From Bacillus sp. J33 (GTDB taxonomy: Bacteria; Bacillota; Bacilli; Bacillales; Cytobacillaceae), in assembly GCF_000518885.1 (NCBI RefSeq), contig NZ_JAEL01000010.1:1-64000 (forward strand): a stretch of DNA of 64,000 nt, in the 5' to 3' direction. The notes below the pieces were generated by a model. It ran no database searches, had not been told where the DNA came from, and worked only from the letters and a program-made list of their open reading frames with translations. Made by a program: the position numbers and the translations under genes. The first letter of the stretch is position 1. Each line of letters starts with the position of its first letter. This document shows positions 33,519-42,923 of the stretch, in pieces.

Positions 33519-36023
33519 TTGAAAAGAATATTTATTTATTTTTTATCACTATCATTAATCTTTTCATTACTGCCTCTGAGCGGAAGCGCCCAGTCAAATG
33601 AGCATGATGCAGATCTTTGGAGTGCAGTGAAGCCGCTTGACACAACTGTCAGCTTTTTGAACACCGGTGCACACCCTGATGACGAACGCAGCGACTTTCT
33701 TGCCTACCTATCTAGAGGCCTCGGTGTAAAAACGTCAAGCCTCATTGCCAACCGCGGTGAAGGCGGGCAAAATGAGATTGGGCAGGAACTTGGCGATGCC
33801 CTTGGAATTATCCGCTCCCGAGAGATGATTGAAGCCGCAAAAATCACAGGTGTAAAAGCCTACCATTTAAGTGAAACCACCTCAGATTCTATTTATGATT
33901 TCGGCTTTTCCAAGACGAAAGATGAAACTCTCAGCCACTGGGGAAAGGACCTTACTTATGAAAGATTAATCCGTTTTATTCGTACTTACCAGCCAGATAT
34001 TGTAATGCCTTCCTTCCGAGACTCAGATACACAGCACGGACACCACCGCACAATGACCATCCTAAGTGAAGAAGCCTTCAAGGACGCAGCAGACCCTAAC
34101 GTTTACCCTGAACAATTAAAAGAAGGATTATCCGTATGGCAGATTAAAAAGCTATATTTGCCGGCAGAATCAAAAGACACAGCTGATACATCGATCGAAA
34201 TAGGAATGTACGACCCAATCTATGGTTTGTCCTATCCGCAAATTGGGGAGCAATCACGCTATATGCACAAAAGCCAGGGAATGGGAAATGACATTCCTGT
34301 CGCCCCAAGACAGACTCATCTGGAATTAGTGGATAGTGCTGTAGAGACAAACGGAAGCAATGAGCTTTTTGCAGGGATCCCTTATGATTTTAAAGAATGG
34401 GCTCAAGCTCTTCCGAAGAAAGAAAAAGATTTGCAAGTACACTTTACTAAATTCCAAAAAAGCCTGGATAAGGTCATCTCAAGCTATCCTAGCCATAGCC
34501 AGGTATTTAGTGAAACTCAAAAAGCATTAAAAGAAGTGGAAAGTTTATTGAAGAAAACGGAGAATGCTAAACTTGATTCCCGGCTGCAATCTGATTTGCT
34601 TCATAAGCTCGAAGTTAAAAAAGAACAGCTGTTAGAAGTGAGCTTTGTTTCTTCTGAACTTGAAATCAAAGCAGCTGCTGAATCCAACACCCTAACAAAG
34701 GGCCAGGAAACAACCGTTACCGTCACGTTAAAGAATAATGGAGGACAGAAGCTGAAGAAAGCTGATGTTGAATTAGTCACTCCAGAAGGATGGGAAGTTT
34801 CTGACAAAATGAAGGCTGCCGACCTGGCACCTGGTAAAACCATTGAAATCTCCTATGCTGTTCAAGTGCCAGATGATGCAGAATATTACCATGCATATGC
34901 AGACCCTGCTATTCAGGCAAAAGTCAGCTATGAATCTGCCGGTGCAAAGACAGTCACCATTGCTGAGCTGGAAGGCACGATCGCAGTTCTGCCGGACGTC
35001 GGCCTCACTCTTTCACCTGAGGATTTAGTTATTAATACAGCCAAGGTACAGGAAGAAGTGCCTGTGAATGTGAAAGTGAAAAATTACCGTGAAGGAGCGG
35101 CCCAAGCTTCAGTATCCTTGAATGTTCCGGAAGGATGGTCAGTAAAACCGGGAACAGCTTCCGTAAACTTTGAATCCTCATTGGAGGAAAAAGAGGTTGC
35201 CTTTACGCTTAACCCGCCTGCTGATATTAACGAAGGTGACTTTAAATTAACCGCTCAGGCGGTTGTAAACGGAGAAACCTTTGACTCAACCATTCAGGAA
35301 ATTCAGTATGATCATATCGGCAAATTCTATTATCTGTACCCTGCCCAAGTAAATGGAGTTGCCTTTGAGCTGCTTGCACCAGAAGGCTTAAAGGTTGGCT
35401 ATATTGAAAGCGGCTTTGACAAAGTGGCAGACTATTTGTCAAATGCAGGACTTGATGTTACTAAGCTTACCGAAGCAGACTTAGCTTCAGGGGACTTAAG
35501 CCAATACGATACGATTGTTGTCGGCATCCGTGCCTACTTATCACGGGAAGACCTTGCTGCCAATAATGACCGCCTGAAGCAATATGTTGAAAATGGCGGA
35601 CATATGGTGGTTCAATATCATAAACCGAACGATGGCTGGATTACGAATGACACTGCACCATACCCGCTGACTATTGGAAACCCATCCATACGCTGGAGGG
35701 TAACCGATGAAAATGCACCCGTAACCGTTCTGCAGCCTGAATCCCCGCTGTTCAACCATCCGAATAAAATTACGGATAACGATTGGGCTAACTGGGTTCA
35801 GGAAAGAGGATTATACTATCCAATGCAGTGGGATGACCGTTTTGAAACCTTCGTTCGCATGGGAGATCCAAACGAAGAACCTTTCGACGGCGGCATTCTC
35901 ATGGCCAACTACGGCGAAGGCACCTACCTCTACACCAACCTGGTATTCTACCGCCAAATTCAAGGCCAAGTCCCAGGCGGCTACCGGCTATTTACGAATT
36001 TGATCAGCTACGGTAAAAACTAA
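33519..36023 (+). CDS. Secreted PIG-L family deacetylase with NEW3-like and GATase-like domains
   Basis: 834 residues from a TTG start with GAAAGGGG upstream. A signal peptide occupies residues 1-24 (cleavage near GSAQS). The PIG-L zinc motif AHPDDE is at 51-56, with a second metal histidine in DTQHGHHR near 180. A helical linker leads to two Ig-like NEW3/NPCBM-associated repeats (about 390-580: TVTVTLKNNGGQKL, and PEGW in each). A C-terminal class I glutamine-amidotransferase-like domain (about 610-834) carries VGIRAYLSREDL and GGHMVVQYHKP. PIG-L enzymes deacetylate N-acetyl sugars. Secretion plus divergent pairing with the ROK-controlled importer suggests extracellular processing of the imported compound (inference). 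Confidence 0.88.
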   Translation: MKRIFIYFLSLSLIFSLLPLSGSAQSNEHDADLWSAVKPLDTTVSFLNTGAHPDDERSDFLAYLSRGLGVKTSSLIANRGEGGQNEIGQELGDALGIIRSREMIEAAKITGVKAYHLSETTSDSIYDFGFSKTKDETLSHWGKDLTYERLIRFIRTYQPDIVMPSFRDSDTQHGHHRTMTILSEEAFKDAADPNVYPEQLKEGLSVWQIKKLYLPAESKDTADTSIEIGMYDPIYGLSYPQIGEQSRYMHKSQGMGNDIPVAPRQTHLELVDSAVETNGSNELFAGIPYDFKEWAQALPKKEKDLQVHFTKFQKSLDKVISSYPSHSQVFSETQKALKEVESLLKKTENAKLDSRLQSDLLHKLEVKKEQLLEVSFVSSELEIKAAAESNTLTKGQETTVTVTLKNNGGQKLKKADVELVTPEGWEVSDKMKAADLAPGKTIEISYAVQVPDDAEYYHAYADPAIQAKVSYESAGAKTVTIAELEGTIAVLPDVGLTLSPEDLVINTAKVQEEVPVNVKVKNYREGAAQASVSLNVPEGWSVKPGTASVNFESSLEEKEVAFTLNPPADINEGDFKLTAQAVVNGETFDSTIQEIQYDHIGKFYYLYPAQVNGVAFELLAPEGLKVGYIESGFDKVADYLSNAGLDVTKLTEADLASGDLSQYDTIVVGIRAYLSREDLAANNDRLKQYVENGGHMVVQYHKPNDGWITNDTAPYPLTIGNPSIRWRVTDENAPVTVLQPESPLFNHPNKITDNDWANWVQERGLYYPMQWDDRFETFVRMGDPNEEPFDGGILMANYGEGTYLYTNLVFYRQIQGQVPGGYRLFTNLISYGKN

Positions 36024-36032
36024 TTTGCACGG

Positions 36033-36072
36033 AAAAGAGCTATCGCACTGTTTTTAGCGGTAGCTCTTTTTT
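36033..36072 (+). terminator. Terminator after the PIG-L deacetylase gene
   Basis: AAAAGAGCTA and CGC pair with GCGGTAGCTCTTTT (one bulge), followed by further T on the plus strand. The A-run on the opposite side lets it act for the convergent CocE gene too. Confidence 0.88.
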
Positions 36073-36090
36073 GGAAAGTTAATGTAAACT

Positions 36091-37836
36091 TTACGAATAG
36101 ATTTTTTCAGATATTATCGGCAATAAAATATGTGATGGATGCAGTTCGTCATGATAAATGGTTTGATTTGCTTGTTTGTATTCTTTGCTTGTTAACACTG
36201 TTTCCCCATTATTTAAATTGACGGCAAAGCGAGGGAAATTACTTGAAGAAATCTCCACTCTGATTTGATGATTTGGTAAAAAGACATTGCTTGTTGCACA
36301 TAAGTCAATCTCATATTTAACAATCTTATTCCTAATATCTTTTTTATTTTCATTGTAATAGCTGGCCCGAACTATTCCATCAGTTAAGTTATAAGGAGTT
36401 CCATCTGGGAACACATCAATTAACTTTGCTGTAAAGTCCGTATCAACTGCATCTGATTTTGCATACAGAACAACTTTTACTGGTCCTGCTATTTCAAGTG
36501 CATCTTCTAATACAGCGGTTGAATAAACAAGAACATCCTTTCTTTCTTCCACTTTGCTTTGGTCCACAGGTCCAGCTTCGAAACCAGTATGGAGTAAGGT
36601 TCCCCCTCCTGCAGTTGGAATAGGGTTGGATGGATCAAAAACAAATTGATCGGCTGGTTCCCCTTTAGGGATAACTGTAGAAAGCTGTCCGTTTCCGGAT
36701 CTTGTGTTTGCATTGCCGTCACTGTGAAAATAGTAAGGAATGTATGTTGTTTGAGGCAACGGCCAAGATTCTTCATTTCGCCACTTATTTTCTCCCATGA
36801 CAAATACTTTAACTGGCTTTTCGGAAAGTATTCCAGTGTCTTTCCCTTTTAACCATTGATCAAACCAGCGAATATGCAGCTCGGTTAAATCTTCTCTATA
36901 GTTCAGCCAATCTTCCGAGGCATGCAGACCAAACCTTAATTGACCAATGGAATAACCAAATTGACCGTGTGCCCACGGTCCAACCATTAGCATTTGCGGT
37001 TGAGCTGAATACTCTTTTAACTTTAAAAAGTTGGCAAGCGCAGAGCCTAAAAAGCAGTCAAACCAGCCTGCTAAATGGTAAGCGGGCACTTTGATTTTCT
37101 TTAATTTATCTTCTAATAATGATATTTCTGCCCATTTGTCATCTTCTAGTTCCCAATTGGCCATTTCATAAAAATACTCAGAAATTTCCAACTCTTTTAA
37201 AGGCGGCCATTCCTTTAAAGGATAATACTTATACCAGTCCTCTATGTTATTTATATAATCGGATAGCTCCCGCATTTTTTGACCATATAATTCAGGATCG
37301 GTAAATTTACGTCTTAAAAGATCCGGCGCAATCGATTCGAGTGCCCATGTGATATTTAAACCTAATTCATACACCCCATTTCGAAACAATCCTCCATCCC
37401 TTAAATCACTCAGTGCCTGGGCTGGAAAAATTGCTTTTAAGTGCGGTGGGTTTTCTGCAGCTGCAAGCAATTGCGTAAAGCCATAGTACGATAGGCCAAA
37501 CATACCGACGTTTCCATCTGAGCAAGGCAATTGAGCAGCCCACTCAACTGAATCATATCCATCTTTTCCTTCGTTTTTAAAAGGGTAAAAGTCTCCTTCA
37601 GAAGAAAACCTGCCCCTGACATCTTGAATAACCACAATGTATCCATTCTCCACCAGACGATTGGTATCAAGGTAGCGATGAGAATAAAACGGATTATTTT
37701 TATTATATGGCAGGCGTGTGAGTAAAACTGGATACTTTTTATCGTCATTTGGCCGGTATATGTCAGCAAATAAGATCGTTCCATCACGCAATTTGCACGC
37801 AACGTTTTTATCCAATAAAATTTGGTTGATTGCCAT
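36091..37836 (-). CDS. CocE/NonD family hydrolase (X-Pro dipeptidyl-peptidase-like)
   Basis: 581 residues: an alpha/beta-hydrolase with catalytic serine S116 in GMFGLSYYGF, preceded by QDVRGRFSSEGDFYP. A helical lid covers about 150-260, and a C-terminal jelly-roll (X-Pro dipeptidyl-peptidase C-terminal domain, about 330-581) holds PVKVVLYAKSDAVDTDFTAKLIDVFPDG. The catalytic aspartate and histidine are probably those in GWFDCF and GPWAHGQF. Members are esterases or amidases for bulky acyl esters, glutaryl amides or proline peptides. It has no signal peptide, so it is cytoplasmic. It follows a BCCT transporter gene and is probably cotranscribed, suggesting hydrolysis of an imported quaternary-ammonium ester or amide. 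Confidence 0.88.
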   Translation of the reverse strand: MAINQILLDKNVACKLRDGTILFADIYRPNDDKKYPVLLTRLPYNKNNPFYSHRYLDTNRLVENGYIVVIQDVRGRFSSEGDFYPFKNEGKDGYDSVEWAAQLPCSDGNVGMFGLSYYGFTQLLAAAENPPHLKAIFPAQALSDLRDGGLFRNGVYELGLNITWALESIAPDLLRRKFTDPELYGQKMRELSDYINNIEDWYKYYPLKEWPPLKELEISEYFYEMANWELEDDKWAEISLLEDKLKKIKVPAYHLAGWFDCFLGSALANFLKLKEYSAQPQMLMVGPWAHGQFGYSIGQLRFGLHASEDWLNYREDLTELHIRWFDQWLKGKDTGILSEKPVKVFVMGENKWRNEESWPLPQTTYIPYYFHSDGNANTRSGNGQLSTVIPKGEPADQFVFDPSNPIPTAGGGTLLHTGFEAGPVDQSKVEERKDVLVYSTAVLEDALEIAGPVKVVLYAKSDAVDTDFTAKLIDVFPDGTPYNLTDGIVRASYYNENKKDIRNKIVKYEIDLCATSNVFLPNHQIRVEISSSNFPRFAVNLNNGETVLTSKEYKQANQTIYHDELHPSHILLPIISEKIYS

Positions 37837-37912
37837 TCTTCTCTTCTCCTTTATTTACCCATTTATCGAATGATTATTAGGCTTGACCGCTGAATCAGAG
37901 TTATTAATAGGT

Positions 37913-39385
37913 TCACATTTCGGCACCACTATAATTTCCTTTTTCAGATGGGAACCTAGATCTTCGCCGATGTCCTTTATAAAGCAAATCACGCAGGCTA
38001 TTAAAACAAATAACAATGGAAATGCCCCCAGCGTAGATGAAGCAAAATAGTCTGTTCCATAACTTTGGTTCTTCTCCGGTTTTCAAATTTTTCGTTGTAA
38101 TAGAGGCAAGAATATATGCTCCTGAATCAGCAGTTGTTGCCAGGAAAATAAACATTAAAATAATAAACAATGGAATGAGTATAGCAGATAACGGTAATGA
38201 CTCTAAAATGGCAAAAATTGTTTGTTCTGGCCCCTTATCCTGGATCATCTGTGTCATCGATGTTTCACCATACAACTCAACATAAATGGAGTTTGAGCCG
38301 AAAATGGCAAAATAAACCCAGCAGCCTAATGTTCCCCATACGATGTTATTCATAATTACTTCACGAATCGTTCTTCCTTTAGAAATTCTCGCAATAAACA
38401 ACCCAAAAAACGGAGTACTTGCAATCCACCATGCCCAGAAGAATATCGTCCACGATTGAGGCCATCCGCTTTGTTTAATAGGATCCGTCCACAAACTCAT
38501 ATGCACAAAGTTTTGAAAAATCAGCCCTGCACTATTAGTAAAAGTATTCAAAATAAAAGCAGTCGGTCCAACAGCTAAAACGAACAAAGCGAGGAACAAC
38601 GCAATATAAATATTAATGTTGCTCAATATACGAATTCCCTTGTTCAATCCCTTATAGACACTTGCACCGATAATAACCGTCCAAATTAAAATTACCGTGA
38701 AATTTAATAAAAACGAAGGTTTAATGTTAATATAACCGGCGATTGCAGCAGTGACCATCGGCGTTCCCAATCCAAGCATGGTCCCGCTTGCCCCTAATAA
38801 ACCCAGCATAACAAATAGGTCAACCAGCTTCCCAAACCAGTTGTTCGCATACTTGCCTGTCTTTCCATAAAAGACGGAACTTAATCGCAAATTGGGACGT
38901 TTACGAACATGGTATGCATACGCAAGCGGAACAGCGGGCAAACAGTAAATAGACCAAGCAATAAAGCCCCAGTGGTATGCTCCGTAAGCAGCTCCCCATT
39001 CTGCAGCCTCTGCTGTTCCTGGTTTAATCCCGTACGGCGGCTGTTGCATATAGTAGATCGGTTCAATAATTGACCAATAGATCAAACCCGTCCCAACACC
39101 TGCTGTAAACAGCATCGCAATATAGCTTAACTTTGAAAACTCAGGCACATCCTCTGCAGTTCCCAGCTTGACATTTCCATATCTGCCAAACGCCAGCCAC
39201 ATTAAAAATACGAAAGCCATAAGTCCGAAAGCCATAAATAACCATCCGAATTTCTGTGTAAACAATCCAATTATTCCGTTAATCACATCAATTCCTGCTT
39301 CTGGATTTAAAACAAGCGGTATGACAAGAACAGTCATAATGATAATCGGCGGCCAAAAGGTAAAATGATCGATTCTATTATTCAA
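37913..39385 (-). pseudogene. BCCT-family transporter with deletion/frameshift near the 3' end
   Basis: From a TTG start at 39385 (AAAGGGGG upstream) it reads as a betaine/choline/carnitine transporter: AGVGTGLIYWSIIEPIYY, a tryptophan-rich WAWWIASTPFFGLFIARIS segment, and ten recognisable membrane helices. After GGISIVI the frame changes into an unrelated tail and stops at 37913. The +1 frame resumes the expected family C-terminus (VLIACVICFIKDIGEDLGSH) and runs to 37855, right before the CocE ribosome binding site. Roughly 20 codons including the usual GGL-ALQ helix are missing. The final membrane helices are therefore damaged and transport is doubtful, unless this is an assembly error. Confidence 0.85.
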
Positions 39386-39614
39386 AAAAACTCCCCCTTT
39401 AAAAAATGAATGGTTTCTTATTACTTTTTGTAAAGGTCCTCCTTTAAAATAAGTATCCCTTGAAAAATAGCACCTCCTTGAAAGTCGAATTAAATAATTG
39501 TAAGCGGTTTCAAACATTAACAATAGAGATATATTATTAACCTTGCAAGATTCATACCAACTCAGATAACACTTACTATTGTACTATTTATAATATTTTT
39601 AATTATTAAATTAC

Positions 39615-39736
39615 AAGATATCGAGTTAAAATTAACTCAATGTGTTGTTTTGAACTCAAAAAAACTTTGTTTTAAATACACTCTCTGCTGGTTGTTGTAA
39701 AACGGAGATAGATTAGGAAATAATAATTTTTATAAG
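39615..39736. repeat. Direct repeat A with GAGTT-N6-AACTC palindromes, upstream of the BCCT gene
   Basis: A segment of about 122 bp that recurs at 39944-40062. It contains GAGTTAAAATTAACTC (39623-39638, perfect palindrome) and GTGTTGTTTTGAACTC (39642-39657, one half degenerate), then a shared CTGCTGGTTG block and the ending GATAATTTTTATAAG-like sequence. The spaced pair of inverted repeats looks like an operator array for the BCCT gene 230 nt away. Confidence 0.7.
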
Positions 39737-39831
39737 TGACTATCGATAGCACTGAAATATTTTTTCAACTTGTAGTGAATAATACAATAGTTGTGCTTAT
39801 TTAAGAAAACTGCGCTTTTCTGGAGTAACTA

Positions 39832-39875
39832 AAAAGCCTAATTTCTCAATTTAATTAATGAGAAATTAGACTTTT
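39832..39875. terminator. Bidirectional hairpin between the two direct repeats
   Basis: A 17-bp imperfect stem (39832-39848 with 39859-39875), with AAAAA and TTTT ends on both strands. It has intrinsic terminator form in both directions, but no intact gene ends here, so it is probably left over from a lost gene or element. Confidence 0.6.
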
Positions 39876-39943
39876 GATATTTTAATTTCCTCAAGGTTGT
39901 TAATCCACATTTTCATGACGCTGCCCATAATGAGAAGAATACA

Positions 39944-40062
39944 AAATATCGAGTTAAAATAAACTCAATGAGTTATTTTGAACTCAATAAAAAAACTTTC
40001 AATAAATCCCCTGCTGGTTGTATTTAAACGAAAATAGATTAGGAGATGATAATTTTTATAAG
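39944..40062. repeat. Direct repeat B with GAGTT-N6-AACTC palindromes
   Basis: The second copy of the segment at 39615-39736. It has GAGTTAAAATAAACTC (39951-39966) and GAGTTATTTTGAACTC (39970-39985), then CTGCTGGTTG and GATGATAATTTTTATAAG. The palindrome spacing (19 nt start to start) is the same as in copy A. Duplication of a regulatory region, perhaps by insertion or deletion events that also left the IS110 fragment, is inferred. Confidence 0.7.
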
Positions 40063-40119
40063 CGTCTTAGTACTTACTCTGATTGGACTTTAACTCACTA
40101 GCAATTAACGGCTTTTTTA

Positions 40120-40262
40120 CTACTTTAGTAATTTTTCAGACAGCCCCTTTTGATCAAGCTTTTGCAAATGATCAAACTTTATTCTAAACGGTCCTTCTTT
40201 TTTAAAAGTTGCTTCATTAAACCGTTCACCCCTACTGGTAGAAACATGTTTAAGGCTGGTTG
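40120..40262 (-). pseudogene. Coding remnant, unrecognised C-terminus
   Basis: An open minus-strand frame of 47 codons without a start codon, ending at a TAG (40122-40120). It reads PTSLKHVSTSRGERF then NEATFKKEGPFRIKF and DHLQKLDQKGLSEKLLK. It looks like the tail of a lost gene cut off by the IS110 element. Its family is not recognised. Confidence 0.4.
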
Positions 40263-40353
40263 GGACTTAGATCTCGTATAACAAGCAAAGCTATGTTGCT
40301 ACTAGGAGGAGTTAGGGGTTACTGGCCATTTCAAATTTGAGGCGGAGATTAGA

Positions 40354-40965
40354 ATGAATCCAGTCGTTGGTCTGGATGTTTCAAAAAGGGAAAGTGACGT
40401 TCAGGCATTTTTAGATAAAGGAAAACCTTACCGTAAAAGCTTTAGTATACGACATGACCTTGTGGGCTAGGATCATTACTTGAATTTCTAAAAGGGATTA
40501 AAGATATAACAGGGCTACAACCTTCAGTGGTATTAGAAGCTAGTGGACATTACCAAGCCCCAGTTGTTCAGTTTCTAGAGGAACATCAATATTTATTAAT
40601 CATCGTTAATCCAGTGATTTCTCATAGAGCCGAAAGTTATAGTTTACAAAAAGTTAAAACCGATGCCATAGATGCCTATCGTCTTTGTGAGCTTTACTAC
40701 AAAGAGGATTTAGAGCCATATAAGAAGCGTGGAATTCAACTCTTGAACCTTCGTAATCTCATAAGGCAACATGGAGAATATAACGGGAATGTATGTTCAA
40801 ACCAAGCTGCAATTTCAAGCAGTATTAGATCAAATATTTCCTGAATACAGAGGGGTTTTTGGTGACATATATTCTTTTGTTTCTTTGCTTACACTAAAAG
40901 AATTTCCAGCATCAGAAGATATTTTAGCTGTTAGTGAAGATACGTTGGCAAAAAATGACCGATAA
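40354..40965 (+). pseudogene. IS110-family transposase, frameshifted and truncated
   Basis: It begins MNPVVGLDVSKRESDVQAF (first DEDD aspartate), hits a stop at about 40471, continues in another frame with LEASGHYQAPVVQFLEEH and the KTDAIDAYRLCELYY segment typical of IS110, and shifts frame again near 40780. It ends abruptly at about 40965, about half the usual length of roughly 400 residues, with no C-terminal transposase domain. The element is dead. Its right side abuts the sigma-54 activator fragment at 40966-41135. Confidence 0.85.
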
Positions 40966-41135
40966 AGCCCATTTCTATCTTTAACCCGCTGGTTGGCATC
41001 CTCTGATAATACAAGAGGTGTAAAATTGAGATCAGGTGAAACCCTATTTTACCGGCTTCTTTCCCAAGATTCAATTATCGATGTCAGCACTTCTTTATTC
41101 ACAAAACGAAATTGACTTTTCTTCAATAAGATCAT
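40966..41135 (-). pseudogene. N-terminal remnant of a sigma-54-dependent activator (AcoR-like)
   Basis: The minus frame from the ATG at 41135 reads FRFVNKEVLTSIIESWERSR, then an in-frame TAA (41051-41049), then NRVSPDLNFTPLVLSEDA and NQRVKDRNGLYRSF. The SW-RS-N-VSP...P-VLSE...R pattern is the usual opening of GAF-containing sigma-54 activators of the AcoR group. The gene is broken both by the stop and by the IS110 junction at about 40965. It points away from a sigma-54 promoter at 41442, as expected for a former divergent activator of the alcohol dehydrogenase gene. Confidence 0.65.
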
Positions 41136-41356
41136 CCCCCTCATATAACTTTATATGAATTTCCACTGAATCTATTAGACTAAAGATTATATTATTCTGT
41201 CAATTATATAGAAAGTACACTACTTTGTATGATCCTTAAGGCGAAAGCATTACCCCGCATTAACATAAATGCACTTTTCCCTTTTCTCGATAGCCTTGAA
41301 TAAGCGCTAGTATTTAATCTTTTGTTTAAACATAACAATAAATTGTCCCATTTTGA

Positions 41357-41389
41357 CCGAATTTACGGCTAAATGGGCCGATTTTTCGG
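41357..41389 (+). promoter_or_regulatory. Paired CCG-N6-CGG sites, candidate upstream activating sequences
   Basis: CCGAATTTACGG (41357-41368) and CCGATTTTTCGG (41378-41389) are two palindromes with centres 21 bp apart, two helical turns. They lie about 60-85 bp upstream of the -24/-12 promoter. This is the usual geometry for a bacterial enhancer-binding protein. Confidence 0.6.
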
Positions 41390-41441
41390 CAGCAATAAAT
41401 ATTCTAGAAGCAGAGAGCTAGAATTGAAAGCACTTTTATAA

Positions 41442-41459
41442 TTGGCATGATTTTTGCAA
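41442..41459 (+). promoter_or_regulatory. Sigma-54 promoter of the zinc alcohol dehydrogenase gene
   Basis: TTGGCATGATTTTTGCAA: the GG (41444-41445) and GC (41456-41457) elements are exactly 10 nt apart, matching TTGGCAC-N5-TTGC with a single mismatch. It is about 40 nt upstream of the ADH start codon. Confidence 0.85.
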
Positions 41460-41500
41460 GTAAATAGAGTGAATCCAAAAATTGAGGGGAGAAATGTTAC

Positions 41501-42544
41501 ATGTGTACAAAAAATAATGAAAACAGAACGATGAAAGCAGCAGTGGTGAATGAGTTTAAACAACAATTAGAAATTAAGGAAGTGCTAGTGCCTGAATTAG
41601 AATATGGAGAAATTCTTGTCAAAATAAAAGCTTGCGGTGTTTGCCATACAGACCTACATGCTGCTCATGGAGACTGGCCAGTAAAACCTAAACTTCCACT
41701 TATTCCAGGTCATGAAGGCGTTGGAATCGTGGAAGAGATAGGAGAAGGTGTTACGTCCATAAAAGTAGGAGATCGAGTTGGTATTCCGTGGCTTTATTCG
41801 GCTTGTGGCGAATGTGAGTATTGCTTAACAGGTCGCGAAACGTTATGCCCAGATCAATTAAATGCTGGCTATTCGGTAGATGGAGGATATGCAGAATATT
41901 GTAAAGCTCCTGCCAACTATGTTGTTAAAATTCCGGAAAACCTTGATTTTGCTGAAGTATCTCCCATTTTCTGTGCAGGGGTTACGACTTATAAAGCATT
42001 AAAAGTGTCAGAAGCAAAGCCAGGAGATTGGGTAGCGATTTATGGAATTGGCGGTCTGGGACATGTTGCACTTCAATATGCCAAAGCAATGGGATTCAAT
42101 GTCATTGCGGTTGATATTCAGGATGACAAACTTGAATTAGCAAAAGAATTAGGAGCTGACCTTACTGTTAATGGACTAAAAGTAGACCCTGTTCAGGAAA
42201 TTAAAGAGAAAGTAGGCGGTGTCCAATCGGCTATAAGCGTTGCCGTAACGAAAAAAGCGTTTGAACAAGCTTACAGTTCGGTAAAAAGAGGTGGTACACT
42301 AGTGGTTGTTGGTCTTCCAAATGATGAACTGCCTATTCCTATTTTTGACACTGTGTTAAATGGAGTAACGGTAAAAGGTTCTATTGTCGGGACAAGAAAA
42401 GATTTACAGGAATCCATAGAATTTGCAGCCCAAGGAAAGGTACGTACAAACATAGAAATTCAACCGCTTGATCGTATTAACGATGTATTTGATCGAATGG
42501 AAAGTGGAAAAATTAATGGGCGTGTTGTTCTAACAATGTCATAA
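41501..42544 (+). CDS. Zinc-dependent alcohol dehydrogenase (AdhA/AdhT type)
   Basis: 347 residues. The catalytic zinc ligands are in [15 protein letters not shown] and [12 protein letters not shown], and the structural zinc cysteines in [15 protein letters not shown]. The NAD-binding motif [17 protein letters not shown] is near residue 180. It is of the class of thermophilic Bacillus AdhT and B. subtilis AdhA, oxidising primary alcohols to aldehydes. The ATG at 41501 has GAGGGGAG 9 nt upstream. It is expressed from a sigma-54 promoter as a single gene, so expression should depend on an activator, most simply the response regulator at 43321-44796. Confidence 0.92.
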   Translation: MCTKNNENRTMKAAVVNEFKQQLEIKEVLVPELEYGEILVKIKACGVCHTDLHAAHGDWPVKPKLPLIPGHEGVGIVEEIGEGVTSIKVGDRVGIPWLYSACGECEYCLTGRETLCPDQLNAGYSVDGGYAEYCKAPANYVVKIPENLDFAEVSPIFCAGVTTYKALKVSEAKPGDWVAIYGIGGLGHVALQYAKAMGFNVIAVDIQDDKLELAKELGADLTVNGLKVDPVQEIKEKVGGVQSAISVAVTKKAFEQAYSSVKRGGTLVVVGLPNDELPIPIFDTVLNGVTVKGSIVGTRKDLQESIEFAAQGKVRTNIEIQPLDRINDVFDRMESGKINGRVVLTMS

Positions 42545-42584
42545 AAGTATCGATGTAAACATTCATTGGTCTTTTATTTCAAGA

Positions 42585-42628
42585 CATAGGGGGAATTTTG
42601 AGTCTTAGATAACCCCCTATGGTTTTAT
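42585..42628 (+). terminator. Terminator after the zinc ADH gene
   Basis: CATAGGGGG / CCCCCTATG (42585-42593 with 42613-42621), followed by GGTTTTATT on the plus strand, 41 nt beyond the ADH stop codon. Confidence 0.8.
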
Positions 42629-42923
42629 TAAATACTTAAGGAAAATTTCTTCAAGATATCTTAACTAAAGAAAAAGACATTAGTATAAAAATTTGCAGAA
42701 TGGCTTTTGTAAATGATTTCTTATAATAGGATAGGATATGTAAAATGTGAGTACAAAAGGAATGGAATTAAGTCCTAGATTAGTAAATTTTTTAAACTTG
42801 ACAAAGAAACTATCCATTTATGGTGCAAAATAAATAACTGATAAAAGAGAAGTTATATAATCCTTCTTTTAAATATCCATGTATCCTGAAAAATGTATTT
42901 ATAAAGAAAGAGGTGGATTAATC

